From: Euclidia mi
Lineage: Eukaryota; Arthropoda; Insecta; Lepidoptera; Erebidae
NCBI GenBank assembly: GCA_944739405.2
Contig: OX123209.2
Location: 15,270,217-15,334,216 of the forward strand
Length of the DNA: 64,000 bases
Reading direction: 5' to 3'
Position numbers and translations under genes: made by a program. Shown piece after piece: positions 40,901-51,320 of the stretch (positions within the stretch are counted from its first letter, which is position 1; each line of letters opens with the position of its first letter). The notes under the pieces were generated by a model, which was not told the origin of the DNA, searched no databases, and worked only from the letters and a program-made list of their open reading frames with translations.

Positions 40901-41253
40901 AAACTATTTATTTATTGTTAATAGGCGGGTCCACACAGACCGAGCAGCCTCGCGTGGAAAATGCTCCGCGAGGCTGCTCGGTCTATGTAGACGTGGCTCG
41001 GTCGAGAAAAGCGCATTGCAGCCGCGACCGGCCGCACGCGTACGCCCGAGCTACCGAATTAGACACGTCCACACAGAGCGCTCAGCCTCGCGAGGAATTG
41101 GCGCGCGAGGCTGCACGCTCTGTGTGGACGTGCCCCGGCCGAGGGCGTGTGTCGCCGCCGGCGAGCGACCGAGCGGCCGAGCCATCGTGTTTGGTTTTTT
41201 GTTTTGCCGCGGTCTGGACGCTGTTTCGTGCATCGCTCGAACATAATAATCCC

Positions 41254-41322
41254 TACTAATAATATAAATTCGCAAGTTTGTTTGTAACATACAAACACAC
41301 TTGCGAATTTATATTATTAGTA
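41254..41322. repeat. palindrome with Helitron-like ends
   Basis: Arms of 24 nt (41254-41277 and 41299-41322) are perfect complements; the 21-nt centre itself contains GTTTGTAACATACAAAC. ACTAATAATATAAATTCGCA resembles common 5' ends of lepidopteran Helitrons, so two such ends in inverted orientation are possible. Confidence 0.8.
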
Positions 41323-41339
41323 GTACATAGTAGGACATT

Positions 41340-41600
41340 TTTTTTATAGACTCACGTCTGTATACGCGTAAGGATAGGCAGAGTTGTAATATTATTACAT
41401 CCACATTTCACCATGAAATGTTTAGGGCCCACGTAATAGGGGACGAGCCTATTGCCGTTAACGAGCACATCAGCAGACTCCGTGCTGCTTCTGAGAATTC
41501 GGGAAAACCCAGTAACACTTTTGCCCGACCCGGGAATCGAACGCGGGGCCTCCGATCAGCAGTCGCATACCCTATCCACTGGTCACTGAATTACGGAGGA
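41340..41600 (-). repeat. tRNA-derived SINE, inverted
   Basis: Read on the minus strand it has the B box GGTTCGATTCCCGGG (inverted at about 41520-41540), TTCTCAGAAGCAGCACGGAG, CAATAGGCTCGTCCCCTATT and a tail with ATACAGACGTGAGTCTAT. It matches the 9009 family with moderate divergence. It is inserted in the 40924 element. Confidence 0.8.
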
Positions 41601-41765
41601 TACATTCATCATAACATTCTCATCTTTGACGCTATTTATTGTACTGCTGTGCTCTATCTACTGTGCTTCGGTTACAGTATCCTTGCCTACAGACATTCAT
41701 TTCCTATAATTCATTCTATATTTTTTTCCATGTCTACCTATTGCATCCTTTAGGTATAACAATAA

Positions 41766-41990
41766 TCGACGAACGGTTGGCAAAGCGGGAGTGTAAGCGA
41801 CTGCAACGCCGAAGGTCGCGGGTTCGATTCCCGTTCATGTCAAACATTTGTGTGCATGAACATGAATGTTTGTCTTGGTCTGGGTGTTTCTATGTATATA
41901 TTTACAAAAAAAGTATGTTATGTAAATTTGTATGTTATGGCCCATTATTACCATTGTCTAGTACCCAAAGTAGGTACAGCAATTGGTGTC
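41766..41990 (+). repeat. tRNA-derived SINE, second family
   Basis: The head ACGGTTGGCAAAGCGGGAGT and CGCGGGTTCGATTCCCGTTC (B box near 41820) is tRNA-like but differs from the 9009 family. The body continues CATTTGTGTGCATGAACATG and TTGTCTTGGTCTGGGTGTTT, a pattern common in moth and butterfly genomes. Confidence 0.75.
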
Positions 41991-42253
41991 AGTCAGGCAG
42001 CCGGCTAGTAAAAACACATGCCACAACCCTATTGCAGTATGACCATTTCAGAGGAAACCATCGATCTCACATTGATACGTAGACCGATAGATGGCAAATG
42101 TACTATTTGACTCTAATTCACAAGTCGACAATTTGATACATGCGCAATAATACATAATAGATTTTCAACTATATTTTCATGTTCTGAATTCAAACTTTAA
42201 GACAACTACAATTTTGTTTTTTCCTACGGTGCCGAGGCTGCCGCGCTCTAGGC

Positions 42254-42972
42254 CGCGTTCACATTTATCTGATGTAGTCTGTCGTGACGGCGTCTGTCGT
42301 GTCGCGACAGACAATATCCCGGTCTGCGACAGAGAGTGGGGAGGGTGGGGACGGTACAGCGCGAATTAAGAGATTGGACTTAGATTAATTGTAAAAAAAA
42401 AATACTTTATTTAATTATAACAGCTTAACAGTATATTTAAAATATAAAATAGTAATCGCTAATGTTAGATCTACAAAGGTATTTATAATTAATTAATGCT
42501 AAGATGACAATAAGATTATATAGATAATTTGGTGGGGAGAGATGTGCTGACGAAGCTAACATTGTTGGGTTCCGTACGGTTAACTCGCGCGACACAACTC
42601 GTCAGACTAATGTGGACGCGCCACTGTCTGTCGTAAAGCGTCAGACGCGCGTATGCAATTGTGCGCTATGGATGACGAACTAATTGACTTCCTTTTTTTT
42701 AATATTATTCTTATACAGTACCTATAGATGAGCTAATTGAATACGAAATAATATAATTCTATGTAAATAATTTATGGATATAATTGGATATCTACTTAAT
42801 CTGAATCGGATAATTCATGAAAAACATTGCGAAAGTGTGGACTCCCCGAGAGTCAAGACAGAGCTGATTCATAATTGCGTCAGATCGCGACAGATGGCGA
42901 CAGACAAATGTGAACGGTAAATAATTACGACAGAGACCGTCATGAGAGATCACGTCAGATAAATGTAAACGC
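42254..42972. mobile_element. MITE, about 720 bp
   Basis: The left end GCGTTCACATTTATCTGA is matched inverted at the right (TCAGATAAATGTAAACGC, ending about 42972), with further inner copies (GTCTGTCG.. / ..CGACAGAC). TSD not determined. The interior is AT-rich with no coding frame. Nested in the 40924 element. Confidence 0.7.
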
Positions 42973-43149
42973 AACTTTATTCTATGGCCACGCTCGCGAG
43001 GCTGCTCGCTCTGTGTGGACCCGCCTAATGAATAATTATTAACATATCAACAAGTTTGTTGTTCACAAAAATATTACATAATGCCTATGAAATTGTAATA
43101 TTATCTGAAAAAGTGACACGGTAAATTATTGAAGTGTTTTGAAAAACAA

Positions 43150-43740
43150 TATTTCTCTTAACTAGTATTCATCATACCTATTTCCAAAAGTTTCAGAAAC
43201 CGCTCTACTTGTTTCTGGTAGAATAACTTCTTGTGATAAAATATTAATTACTTCGGATTGTTGGTTGGCCTCATTTTGTGGCACTGATTCAACTGAGTAG
43301 GGAGAGTCGACTACAAAATTCGGTGATGGTGTTGATAAATATACACTGTTGCTAGTGCTAGAACGACTAAGTACAACTTGTGAAGGAGACTGAAATAGTA
43401 TACGACCTGCTTTGCATCATACTGTTGTACCGACGACGTCTGTTCATCATAACATGAATTTCATACATTATTTCTTCCCTTTCAAGTTTTGCATATTCCT
43501 TAATTTGCTTTGCCAACATTCTGCAAAATAAATCGTTTTGCTCTTCTTCTTTTGCGTTTTATTTACTGGTCAATGCGCTATTTAATGTTAAATAAAGCAG
43601 TATTCATTTTTCTACTGGCTTCTTGCAATTCAGGCGGATTTAAAACACGACGTTTTGTCCTTGAATACTTGGGTTCTTTTGAGGGGCAGCAGGGACGTCC
43701 GCGTCGTCATCGTCGCCTTTTTAGCTTCTGGTGGGATATC
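43150..43740 (-). pseudogene. Harbinger MADF-type accessory protein, C-terminal part
   Basis: On the minus strand, KEEEQNDLFCRMLAKQIKEY AKLEREEIMYEIHVMMNRRR resembles the BESS-like/oligomerisation tail that follows a MADF domain. It continues with a Ser-rich tail, SPSQVVLSRSSTSNSVYLST and ETSRAVSETFGNRYDEY, to a stop near 43156. Upstream (43740-43560) is a basic/acidic linker broken by stops. The DNA-binding domain itself is missing. It lies between two transposase fragments of a Harbinger element and on the opposite strand. Confidence 0.6.
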
Positions 43741-43779
43741 ACAAGCCCGTATATAGAAGTTCTAGTCTGATCACCATAT

Positions 43780-44030
43780 TATTGTCTTTTTAGCTGATGC
43801 AGCATTTGCGTTGAGTACATATATTATGAAGCCAGTTTTTGCATCATGCTATAGGTAATCCGGACAGGCTATTCAATCAGAAACTATCTAGGTCACGCGT
43901 AGCAGTCGAAAATACTTTTGGAATAATGTCTAGCGTATTTAAATTTTTCAAGAAGCCTATAACACTGAATATCGCCAAAGCATCTTTAATTCCCTTATAT
44001 GTGCAGTTGAAAAAAGATTACATTTTATGA
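43780..44030 (+). pseudogene. Harbinger transposase, C-terminal part
   Basis: VADAAFALSTYIMKPV (second Asp region, near 43790), then after a shift NPDRLFNQKLSRSRVAVENT FGIMSSVFKFFKKP (third acidic residue in VEN) and LNIAKAS. This fits the same family as 40590-40900, but the middle of the protein is missing. Confidence 0.8.
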
Positions 44031-46256
44031 GATATATTCACGGAAATAACAATTAGTAATAAAAGTGCCTAATAATTCTGAAATACATACATACATAGAC
44101 TGACGCCTGTTTCTCGGAGGGGTAGGCAGAGACTACGGAACGCCATGCAACGATCCTGACAAACCTCTCTTGCTTCATTCACTCCCATCAAGTTTCTCAT
44201 GCATGCTCTTCTGTTTAGGGTACTTCTGACCTGTCCTTTTTTTAGAATGTCTCCAATCTGGTCAGAGAACGTCCGCCTAGGTCTTCCCCTTCGTCCTGTC
44301 CCATTCACACTTGCCTTATATATCTTCTTTGTCAGCCTTTCTTCATCCATCCTCTCCATGTGCCCAAACCATCTTAACATGCCTTTCTCGATGCTTGTCA
44401 CTACATCTTCTTTTACCCCGCACCACTCTCGTATCACACAATTCTTTACTCTGTCGGTCAAAGACACACCACACATACTTCTCAGTGCTCTCATTTCTAC
44501 TGCATTTATTCTACTTTCAAGTCTCTTCTGCCACACCCAACTTTCACTACCATACATAAGGGTAGGCACTAACACCCCTCTATGCACAGCCAAACGCGCC
44601 TTTTTGGACACGTTTCGTCTGTTCATAAACGCCTTCAGACCTCCATTCACACTATTACCTGCATTAACTCTTCTTTCAATATCTTTTTCATTCTTACCAT
44701 CTCTTGTAAATAACGTACCTAAGTAAACAAACTCATTCACTTGTTCCACTCGCTGTCCATCGATCAAAACATTACAAGCCGTAACGCATTCCTCCTTTTC
44801 AAAAACCATAACTTTCGTTTTTCTTACATTCACTTTCATTCCTTTCCTCTCTAACGCACCATGCATGATTGTTACCATCTCCTGCAACTCCTCCGCTGAA
44901 GATGCAAGTATTACCTGATCATCAGCATAAAGGAGGCATTTGTAGAGTAACCCATTCATCCTTAATCCGCAGTCACTACGTTTTAAATCTTGCAAACAAC
45001 TGTCCATGAAGAGGTTAAACAGCCACGGCGACGCTACACATCCCTGTCTAACACCTTTCTCGATGGTAAACCAGTCAGTGTATGCCCCGTTTATCCTCAC
45101 ACAAGCTCTAGAATCCTCATAAAGGGATTTCAGAGCTCGAATGAGGCTGCTGTCCACCCCATTCATTAACAGCACCGACCACATTTCATTCCTCACCACT
45201 TTATCGTAAGCCTTTTCCAAATCCACGAATGCGCAATAGACCTTTTGACCTTTGGCCAAAAACTTTTCGGCTGTGCTTCGCAAGGAAAAAACCTGATCCG
45301 TACATCCCATACCCTTTCGGAATCCCCCTTGTACATCCCATATTTTCTTGTCGGTTACTTTTCATAACTCTTTCAATCAGTACCTTTGCATACAATTTAC
45401 CAACAATGCTGAGAAGGCTAATGCCTCTATAGTTTTTGCAGTCTTGTTGCGAGCCTTTTCTTTTATAAAGAGGCACAACTACAGCTGTGGCCCAGTCATT
45501 AGGTACTCGGCCGGTGCTCGAGCATAAGTTATATAACCGCTGCAACTGACCAACTATGATGCCCTGTCCAGCCATCAGCATTTCGACTGTAATCCTATCA
45601 TATCCTGCAGCCTTACCTACTTTCATACTTCCCAGTGCCTTGACGATCTCATCCACGCCAGTAACGCTTTCATCATTGCTATCGTTACCATTAATTTCAT
45701 CGATCGGTGTCTCTATCGCCGTTCTTTCAAATAACCCTTCAAAATACTCTTTCCATCTCTTCAGCACGCACGATTCACCATTCACTATCCTTCCATTCTT
45801 GTCTCTGACCGATGTGTATTCTGAGGATTCAGTTCTTCCTCGAACTGCACGAACGGATTTCCAGAAAAACTTAATGTTTCTCCGGAAGTCGTCAGATAAT
45901 CTGCTATCAAACTCATCTTTCTTTTCCTCTTTTTTCCTTTTTACCATTTCTTTCACTATTCTTTTTGACCTTCCAAACGCCATTCTTGTTTCGTCTATGT
46001 CCTCGCTCGTTGCTTTTCCCATTCGTTCATTTGCTCTGACAGCCAACCCATGTAACCAAGCTTTCTTCTTCTCTGACACTGCTGATTGTACATCCTTGTC
46101 CCACCATGTATTCTTAACCTTTCGTATTTTCCTTCTCTTGATCACACCACATACTTCAGACGCTACATATACTACCTGTTCTTTAAAAGACTGCCACAAT
46201 TCATCCATATCATTTATGTCATCGAATCTCTCAAATCTTGCTATCAATCTTCGTTT

Positions 46257-46301
46257 AAGAGAAAGATGTGAAAGATGAGTAATCTTTCACATCTTTCTCT
46301 T
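46257..46301. repeat. inverted duplication in the second RTE copy
   Basis: Arms of 20 nt (46257-46276 and 46282-46301) are exact complements with a 5-nt loop. The first RTE copy has no palindrome at the corresponding position (about 16085-16110), so the left arm is an inverted addition. It breaks the frame between VENLQEKDVKD and RLIARFERFD. Confidence 0.92.
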
Positions 46302-46501
46302 GTAGATTTTCTACTTTTATTCTTTCCAAGACTCTATTTTCGTTATGCTCTCGGTGCCGCCATCCTTTAAAGAGCCCACTTATCCGGCTCAACACCAAGA
46401 AGTGGTCTGTGTGGATGCCGATACCTCGATACACCCTTGTATCCAACACATTCTTTCTCAATCGTTCATCTTCTATTACAAAATCAATCATACTTCTTCT
46501 T

Positions 46502-47077
46502 TCGCGATTTGTATACATCATACAATATTATTTAGCGGGTCTTAGTCGTACGATCGCTGAAAGGGTCAAAGAACATATCACAGCTGTCAAAAATCGACAA
46601 ATTAATAAATCTGCCATAGCTGAGCATTTGCTGGAATCTGGACCAAACCACTGGATAGAATTACATCAACCACAAGTCTTATCCACCGATCGCCACTATT
46701 ACTCCAGGATAGTACGTGAAGCGGTTGAAATCAAAAAACATAGAAATTTCAACCGGGAGGACGGATACAGACTATCGACCACTTGGAACCCAGTTATCAA
46801 CAAATGCAAACAACGCCGTAGTAACACAACTCATCAGTGTGTAGACGTCATAAGTGTAGTTGTCGAAGCACCGACAGTGCGGATAGAACTAAAATATCAT
46901 AAATACAAAACAAGTGAGGGTAGCTGCCGAAACCCGCGCTTCACAAGGACGGCGCTGAGCTGACATCAGTCCCTCCGCGACCACAACCGTTGCAAGCCGG
47001 TAGAAACGTAGGAGAATAACAGAGGTATTTATGCCTTGAAATAAATAAATTATCGCGACTAAGATCCGCTAAATAAC
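46502..47077 (+). mobile_element. Penelope-like element fragment (GIY-YIG region)
   Basis: The inserted DNA encodes, to a stop at 46961-46963, TIAERVKEHITAVKNRQINK SAIAEHLLESGPNHW, VLSTDRHYYSRIVREAVEIK KHRNFNREDGYRLSTTWNPV. That order is the C-terminal half of the GIY-YIG endonuclease of Penelope-like retroelements (the GIY-YIG box itself lies upstream and is missing). The insert is bounded by inverted TTATTTAGCGG[G/A]TCTTAGTCG (from 46528; complement near 47053-47075). The RT domain is absent, so it is a strongly 5'-truncated copy. Confidence 0.82.
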
Positions 47078-47261
47078 TAACATTTTTCGCCTCACGCGTA
47101 TACATATGTATCCTTTTGTGATCAAACATGGTGTTTGTCACACAAAGGCTCCACTCCAAATTAACCTCAAGCAGTGATTTTCCATTTTCATTCACACTCT
47201 CATCACCGAATGCACCTAACACCTTTTCAAATCCATCTCGTTTTACTCCCACCCATCCATA

Positions 47262-49427
47262 AAATACATAAGATTATTAAAGTTTTGTTTTCTTTTTACT
47301 TACTTTACCCTCCGAATTCACGTCTAAAAAAACCAGACGGGTTGGTAAACTTCTTCAGCTCCAGCCCCCGACTTCATGGAAGATATTTTTCTTTTAAGAT
47401 TTAAGGTACAAATTGGTAACGGACGACATGAGGCAGCAGCGGACGGACTGACTCTTAAATGCATGATTTTGTATATTTAATGGAAAAAACTATTTTATTC
47501 AGGCTAATGGCTATGTTAAAGGAAAAATAGCGAAAAAGAATCATAATATATATTTTAAGTTTTTGTTATTGAAAAAGCTTGTGTATCAAAAATGAAACTG
47601 TATGCATTACAGGGTAAAAAGTATAAAATTTACCCTGTAATGAGGGCTGTTTCCATTGTTATGAGGGTTGTTTCCATTGTTATGAGGGATGTTTCAATTG
47701 TTATAAAATAATACAAAAAAAATATTTTTTTTTAACAAAGGATTACGTCACATTTTGAACACTTTATGGAGCTAAAGAGCTTACACAGAAGATACTGACA
47801 ACTTCCGCCTTCTTGTATCAGTTATGATTGGTTCATGTCCAGCTTTGTCAAGACGAACTTCTTTAGCCGCTTAACTGCCCGCGCGATTTCGTGAATCAGT
47901 CGCCATTTGCCCGCTGCCCCACGCACTTTGTAACTCGATTGCCCGCTAAAGAGAACGTACAATACTAAGACTATAGAATAAAAGGCAGACAGAGCGCGCG
48001 GAACACTTGCGTGAGGCCACTAAAGCAAATACAAAATTGAAAAGCGAATACAAACTCGACTCAGTGCGCTGCGAAGCATCGCACAGTTCACACGCCACGA
48101 TCGATCCTGCTTTTAAATTCATAAAATGCCGTCTTGCGTTTTTAAACATTGTAAAAGTTGTTTCTGAAAGCAAATACGGGAAGATGGAATATATTCTTAC
48201 AGATAACTATGGATTATTTGACCGTTTTATAATATTATTTCGATAAAATTCGTATTTCTGCAGAAAATATGTAAGTGTTGCCAGTTTACGTCGACACCGT
48301 TTTCCCTGAATTAGGGAAAATGCACTTGTCAATTGATTATGTAGGTAATAATGATTGTAATGTTAATGAAAAATACATTAACGTATTGTAAAAGTATATT
48401 GTAGATTATATTTTTTCTTATAAATATACTAATAGGATTTTCATTAGTATATACATTGTTTTGAGTTCGATCCCCAAACGATCCAAATAATCGTGTACAC
48501 GCGGCTACTTGTCAAGCTATACACTTTGACCTTTGTACCGTTGTTAGACCTTTGTACCGTTCTTATGGCGTAGGGAATAAGAATCAAAATCGTACTTCTA
48601 CTATTTAGCTTGACTTGGCGCCGTGTGTACATTAAGTACAGAAACAGAAATTATTGATTGTAGCCATTATTTATTTTTAATTGCAATTTTTTTTGGTTAC
48701 GATTTATGATTATGATATTCATAACTCATAGTTATTAGCTAATTAAAAATTAGCTAAAAACTATATGCAAAATAGTGGGAGATTATTCATAATCTGGCAA
48801 CTTTACACACACATAGACGCGCGTGTCCGTACAGTGCCAGTCGCCAAATGTCACGCACACATAGCTGTCAACGTGCCTCACTTAGTTGGACGAATACGCT
48901 ACATCTGGTTCCTGTTTGTTAAATCTGTGGTACAATATACCTCGCTTGCCCCGCCGATTTTCGTTCCCGCGACCGCCCGGCGCAGAGTCGTAAATCGTTT
49001 CATAGACGTACATTGCTTTTGTAACACTACCAAGTGTTATGTTTTTTATCTTAACTATGCGTTAAGCTATAATATGTTATATTTTGTTTGTCAGATAATG
49101 ACTTTTGTGTAGGGTTATGATGCGCTGAACTTTGTGATGGCGCGATTTGAATATTGTGATGAATTGAAAGGATCATAACTCAAAAATGAAATCTATGACA
49201 TAGGGTTTTAATTTAAAATTACGTTACTTATATAATACATAATAAGATGAGAAATAGAAACATACTGTCCAAACAAAAATATTTATTTCAGAACCCTTGA
49301 TTATGAATAATTAATAATCTGGCGCCACGCGCCGTAATTTCTGTTAAATTGCACAAGGCTAAGATGCACAAATACCACTTTTAGGCTTGAAATAAAAATA
49401 CAATAACATAAGTAGTCTAATATGCTC
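47262..49427. other. unassigned region with short hairpin and 21-bp repeats
   Basis: Contains a 14-nt-arm hairpin (47605-47618/47629-47642), three tandem 21-bp units of ATGAGGGNTGTTTCCATTGTT (47640-47702) and a CpG-rich patch near 47880. Frames of 75-115 codons near 47950-48250 and 48765 have no recognisable motif and I do not call them genes. Confidence 0.4.
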
Positions 49428-49505
49428 TTAACCCTTTCACGTTTGTAAGTAATCCAAGGCTAAGAAAATAATTTGATTTAGTTATATTTATTGATGATAG
49501 CCTAA

Positions 49506-49712
49506 TCTTAATATATAAAATCCTTGCGTTACTGACTGACTGACAGACACGCTACAGCCGAAACTATTGGGCGCAGGAAGCTGAAATTTGGCATGTATGT
49601 TCCTTAGGGACCGTAGGGGTGCACTAAGAAGGGATTTCCCGAAATTCCCACGGGATCGGCCAAAACAGGTAAATTAAAAAAAAATGCAGGCGTAGCTGCT
49701 GGCGTCCTCTAG
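49506..49712 (+). mobile_element. Helitron-type element, copy 3 (207 bp)
   Basis: Begins TCTTAATATATAAAATCC and ends GGCGTCCTCTAG, with A before and T after, as Helitrons insert between A and T. Same family as the tandem pair at 35453-35867. It sits inside the piggyBac 3' flank. Confidence 0.78.
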
Positions 49713-51320
49713 TTAAACATAAAAGTGATAGCAGAAAATGAAATTATATGTATGGCAAAAAATATGATATTGTTAATAAAACACAACTCATCATATAAAA
49801 AACAAGTTATTTAATAAAGAATTATTTCTAAATTATAAAGTACAAAATTTAATGATATGCACCAAAACTATTACGATCGGAAGTGTAACACAAATGTACA
49901 TTACATGTACTGCAAGTGTTATTTGTCCGATTTTCAATGCGAAGTTTTACACATTGTACGCATCTTTTTCGGTTGCTCACTTTGATCATCACATGTGAAG
50001 GTACTCCACGTTTTTGAGTGAGAGAGATTCGCTTTTTCGTCATGACAGTCGAACACAAAGCTCTTTGCCGGGATGAAAAACTACCAATAAGAGAACGAGC
50101 CACTACTTGACGAAATTCTAGACTTGCAAGTAAAGTTCCTTCAATGCGTTTTGATTGGTGCAGTTTACAATATATTATATACGAGTTACTCATCGCAATA
50201 TCAAGTATATCAAAATATAGTCTCAGGTAGTATTTTACTTTTGCCTTTCGATCTACTTCGTAACAAACTTTTTTTTGATCCATTAGGTCGACCCCACCCA
50301 TAAATTTGTTGTATTTTGCTTCAATTTCAGGGCATGTTACATTTACCTTGTCACCACTACCTTGTACCTGTCTCTTTACTGTCGTCGTTGGTATGGGTGA
50401 CAAGAAATTTGTCAACAAAAACACAGCTTTATTGTCCATCCATTTGACGAAAGAGATGCCATTGCTGCTGGTTGCGAATATGTCTCCTCGGCTCATACTT
50501 TTATCGGTAGAAATATTTTTTGGAATATTTTTCCTATTTGAACGTACAGTTCCACAAGCCTTTATATTCATGTTTGCCAGTGTGTACTGAAGATTAGGGG
50601 AATTAAAAAAATTGTCAAAGTATATTTCACACCCTATACTCTGTAAATCTTTTGACAATTGCAACACAATAGACTCTCCCAATCCAGTTTCAGTGCCACG
50701 TCGTTTCTTGCCGGTATATAAGTCAAATTGGAATAGATAGCCAGTAGTAGAGTCTGCCCTGCACCACATTTTGAAACCCCACTTTATCGGTTTGTTTTTG
50801 ACATATAGCCTCATTATATTGTGACCTTTGAACTTTATCATATGTTCATCAATAACCTGCGTTTTGGTGTTGGTCATGGCGCCTTGAAACGCTCGGTTGA
50901 AGTGATCCAGAATACGTCGTATTTTGAATGCTCTGTCATGAGCGGGATCGGCTCTATTCAGTTCCTTCGAATTGTCATTAAAATGTAAGTTTCTACGAAT
51001 GTCTTCAAAGCGGTTTATTTATTTATTTATTTATTTTTACACTTCCTGCATTTTTAATGCAAAGGCGGACTTAATGCTATATAGCATTTTCTGCCAGTCA
51101 ACCTTAGGGTGGTGCAGAGATGATTGTGGCAGGTGTATAAACTACAAAGATTGAAATAGTAATCCAACATTAAACTACTTTTTATATTATATATAAATAT
51201 TATGTTAATACATACATATTATATAAATAATACATACCTATAAATAATATATAAAATGAATATATACTTATACATACGTATATTTAATACACAGTGTAAC
51301 AAATGTAAGAGATGATGTTT

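Larger units (their letters stand above)
40924..43025. mobile_element. 2.1-kb element with multiple hairpin termini, TA duplication
   Basis: The ends GGCGGGTCCACACAGA..CGAG and the complement (…CTCTGTGTGGACCCGCC, 43025) define about 31 bp of inverted repeat, flanked by TA (40922-40923 and 43026-43027). The left end carries extra copies of the terminus in alternating orientation: arms at 40930-40954/40967-40993 and at 41064-41092/41104-41132. No transposase frame is present. Nested insertions include two SINEs and a MITE. It splits a Harbinger transposase. Confidence 0.75.
44089..47261 (-). mobile_element. RTE LINE, second copy, 5'-truncated and interrupted
   Basis: Over 90% identical by eye to 13889-17308. 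It is truncated in the endonuclease at 47261 and flanked by AAATACAT (44081-44088 and 47262-47269), an 8-bp duplication of low complexity. A Penelope-like fragment interrupts the endonuclease at 46502-47077. Coding content: endonuclease C-part (MIDFVIEDERLRKN, GIHTDHFLV), then RT in two overlapping frames with a break near 45310-45360 (NRQENMGCTRGIPKG versus MGCTDQVFSL). The catalytic CLLYADDQVILAS is intact. Copying of the two elements allows lesion-by-lesion comparison. Confidence 0.9.

Noticed and set aside
40915..41298. Four overlapping G+C-rich frames of 76-114 codons on both strands
   Set aside because: They lie in hairpin termini of the 40924 element; open frames on all strands reflect base composition.
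44199..46278. Plus-strand frames of 175 and 240 codons opposite the second RTE copy
   Set aside because: Antisense of the RT frame; the same shadows occur at the first copy.
48765..49112. A 115-codon plus-strand frame
   Set aside because: No recognised motif, Tyr/Phe/Val-rich composition, no splice or promoter context, in a region otherwise without coding signal.
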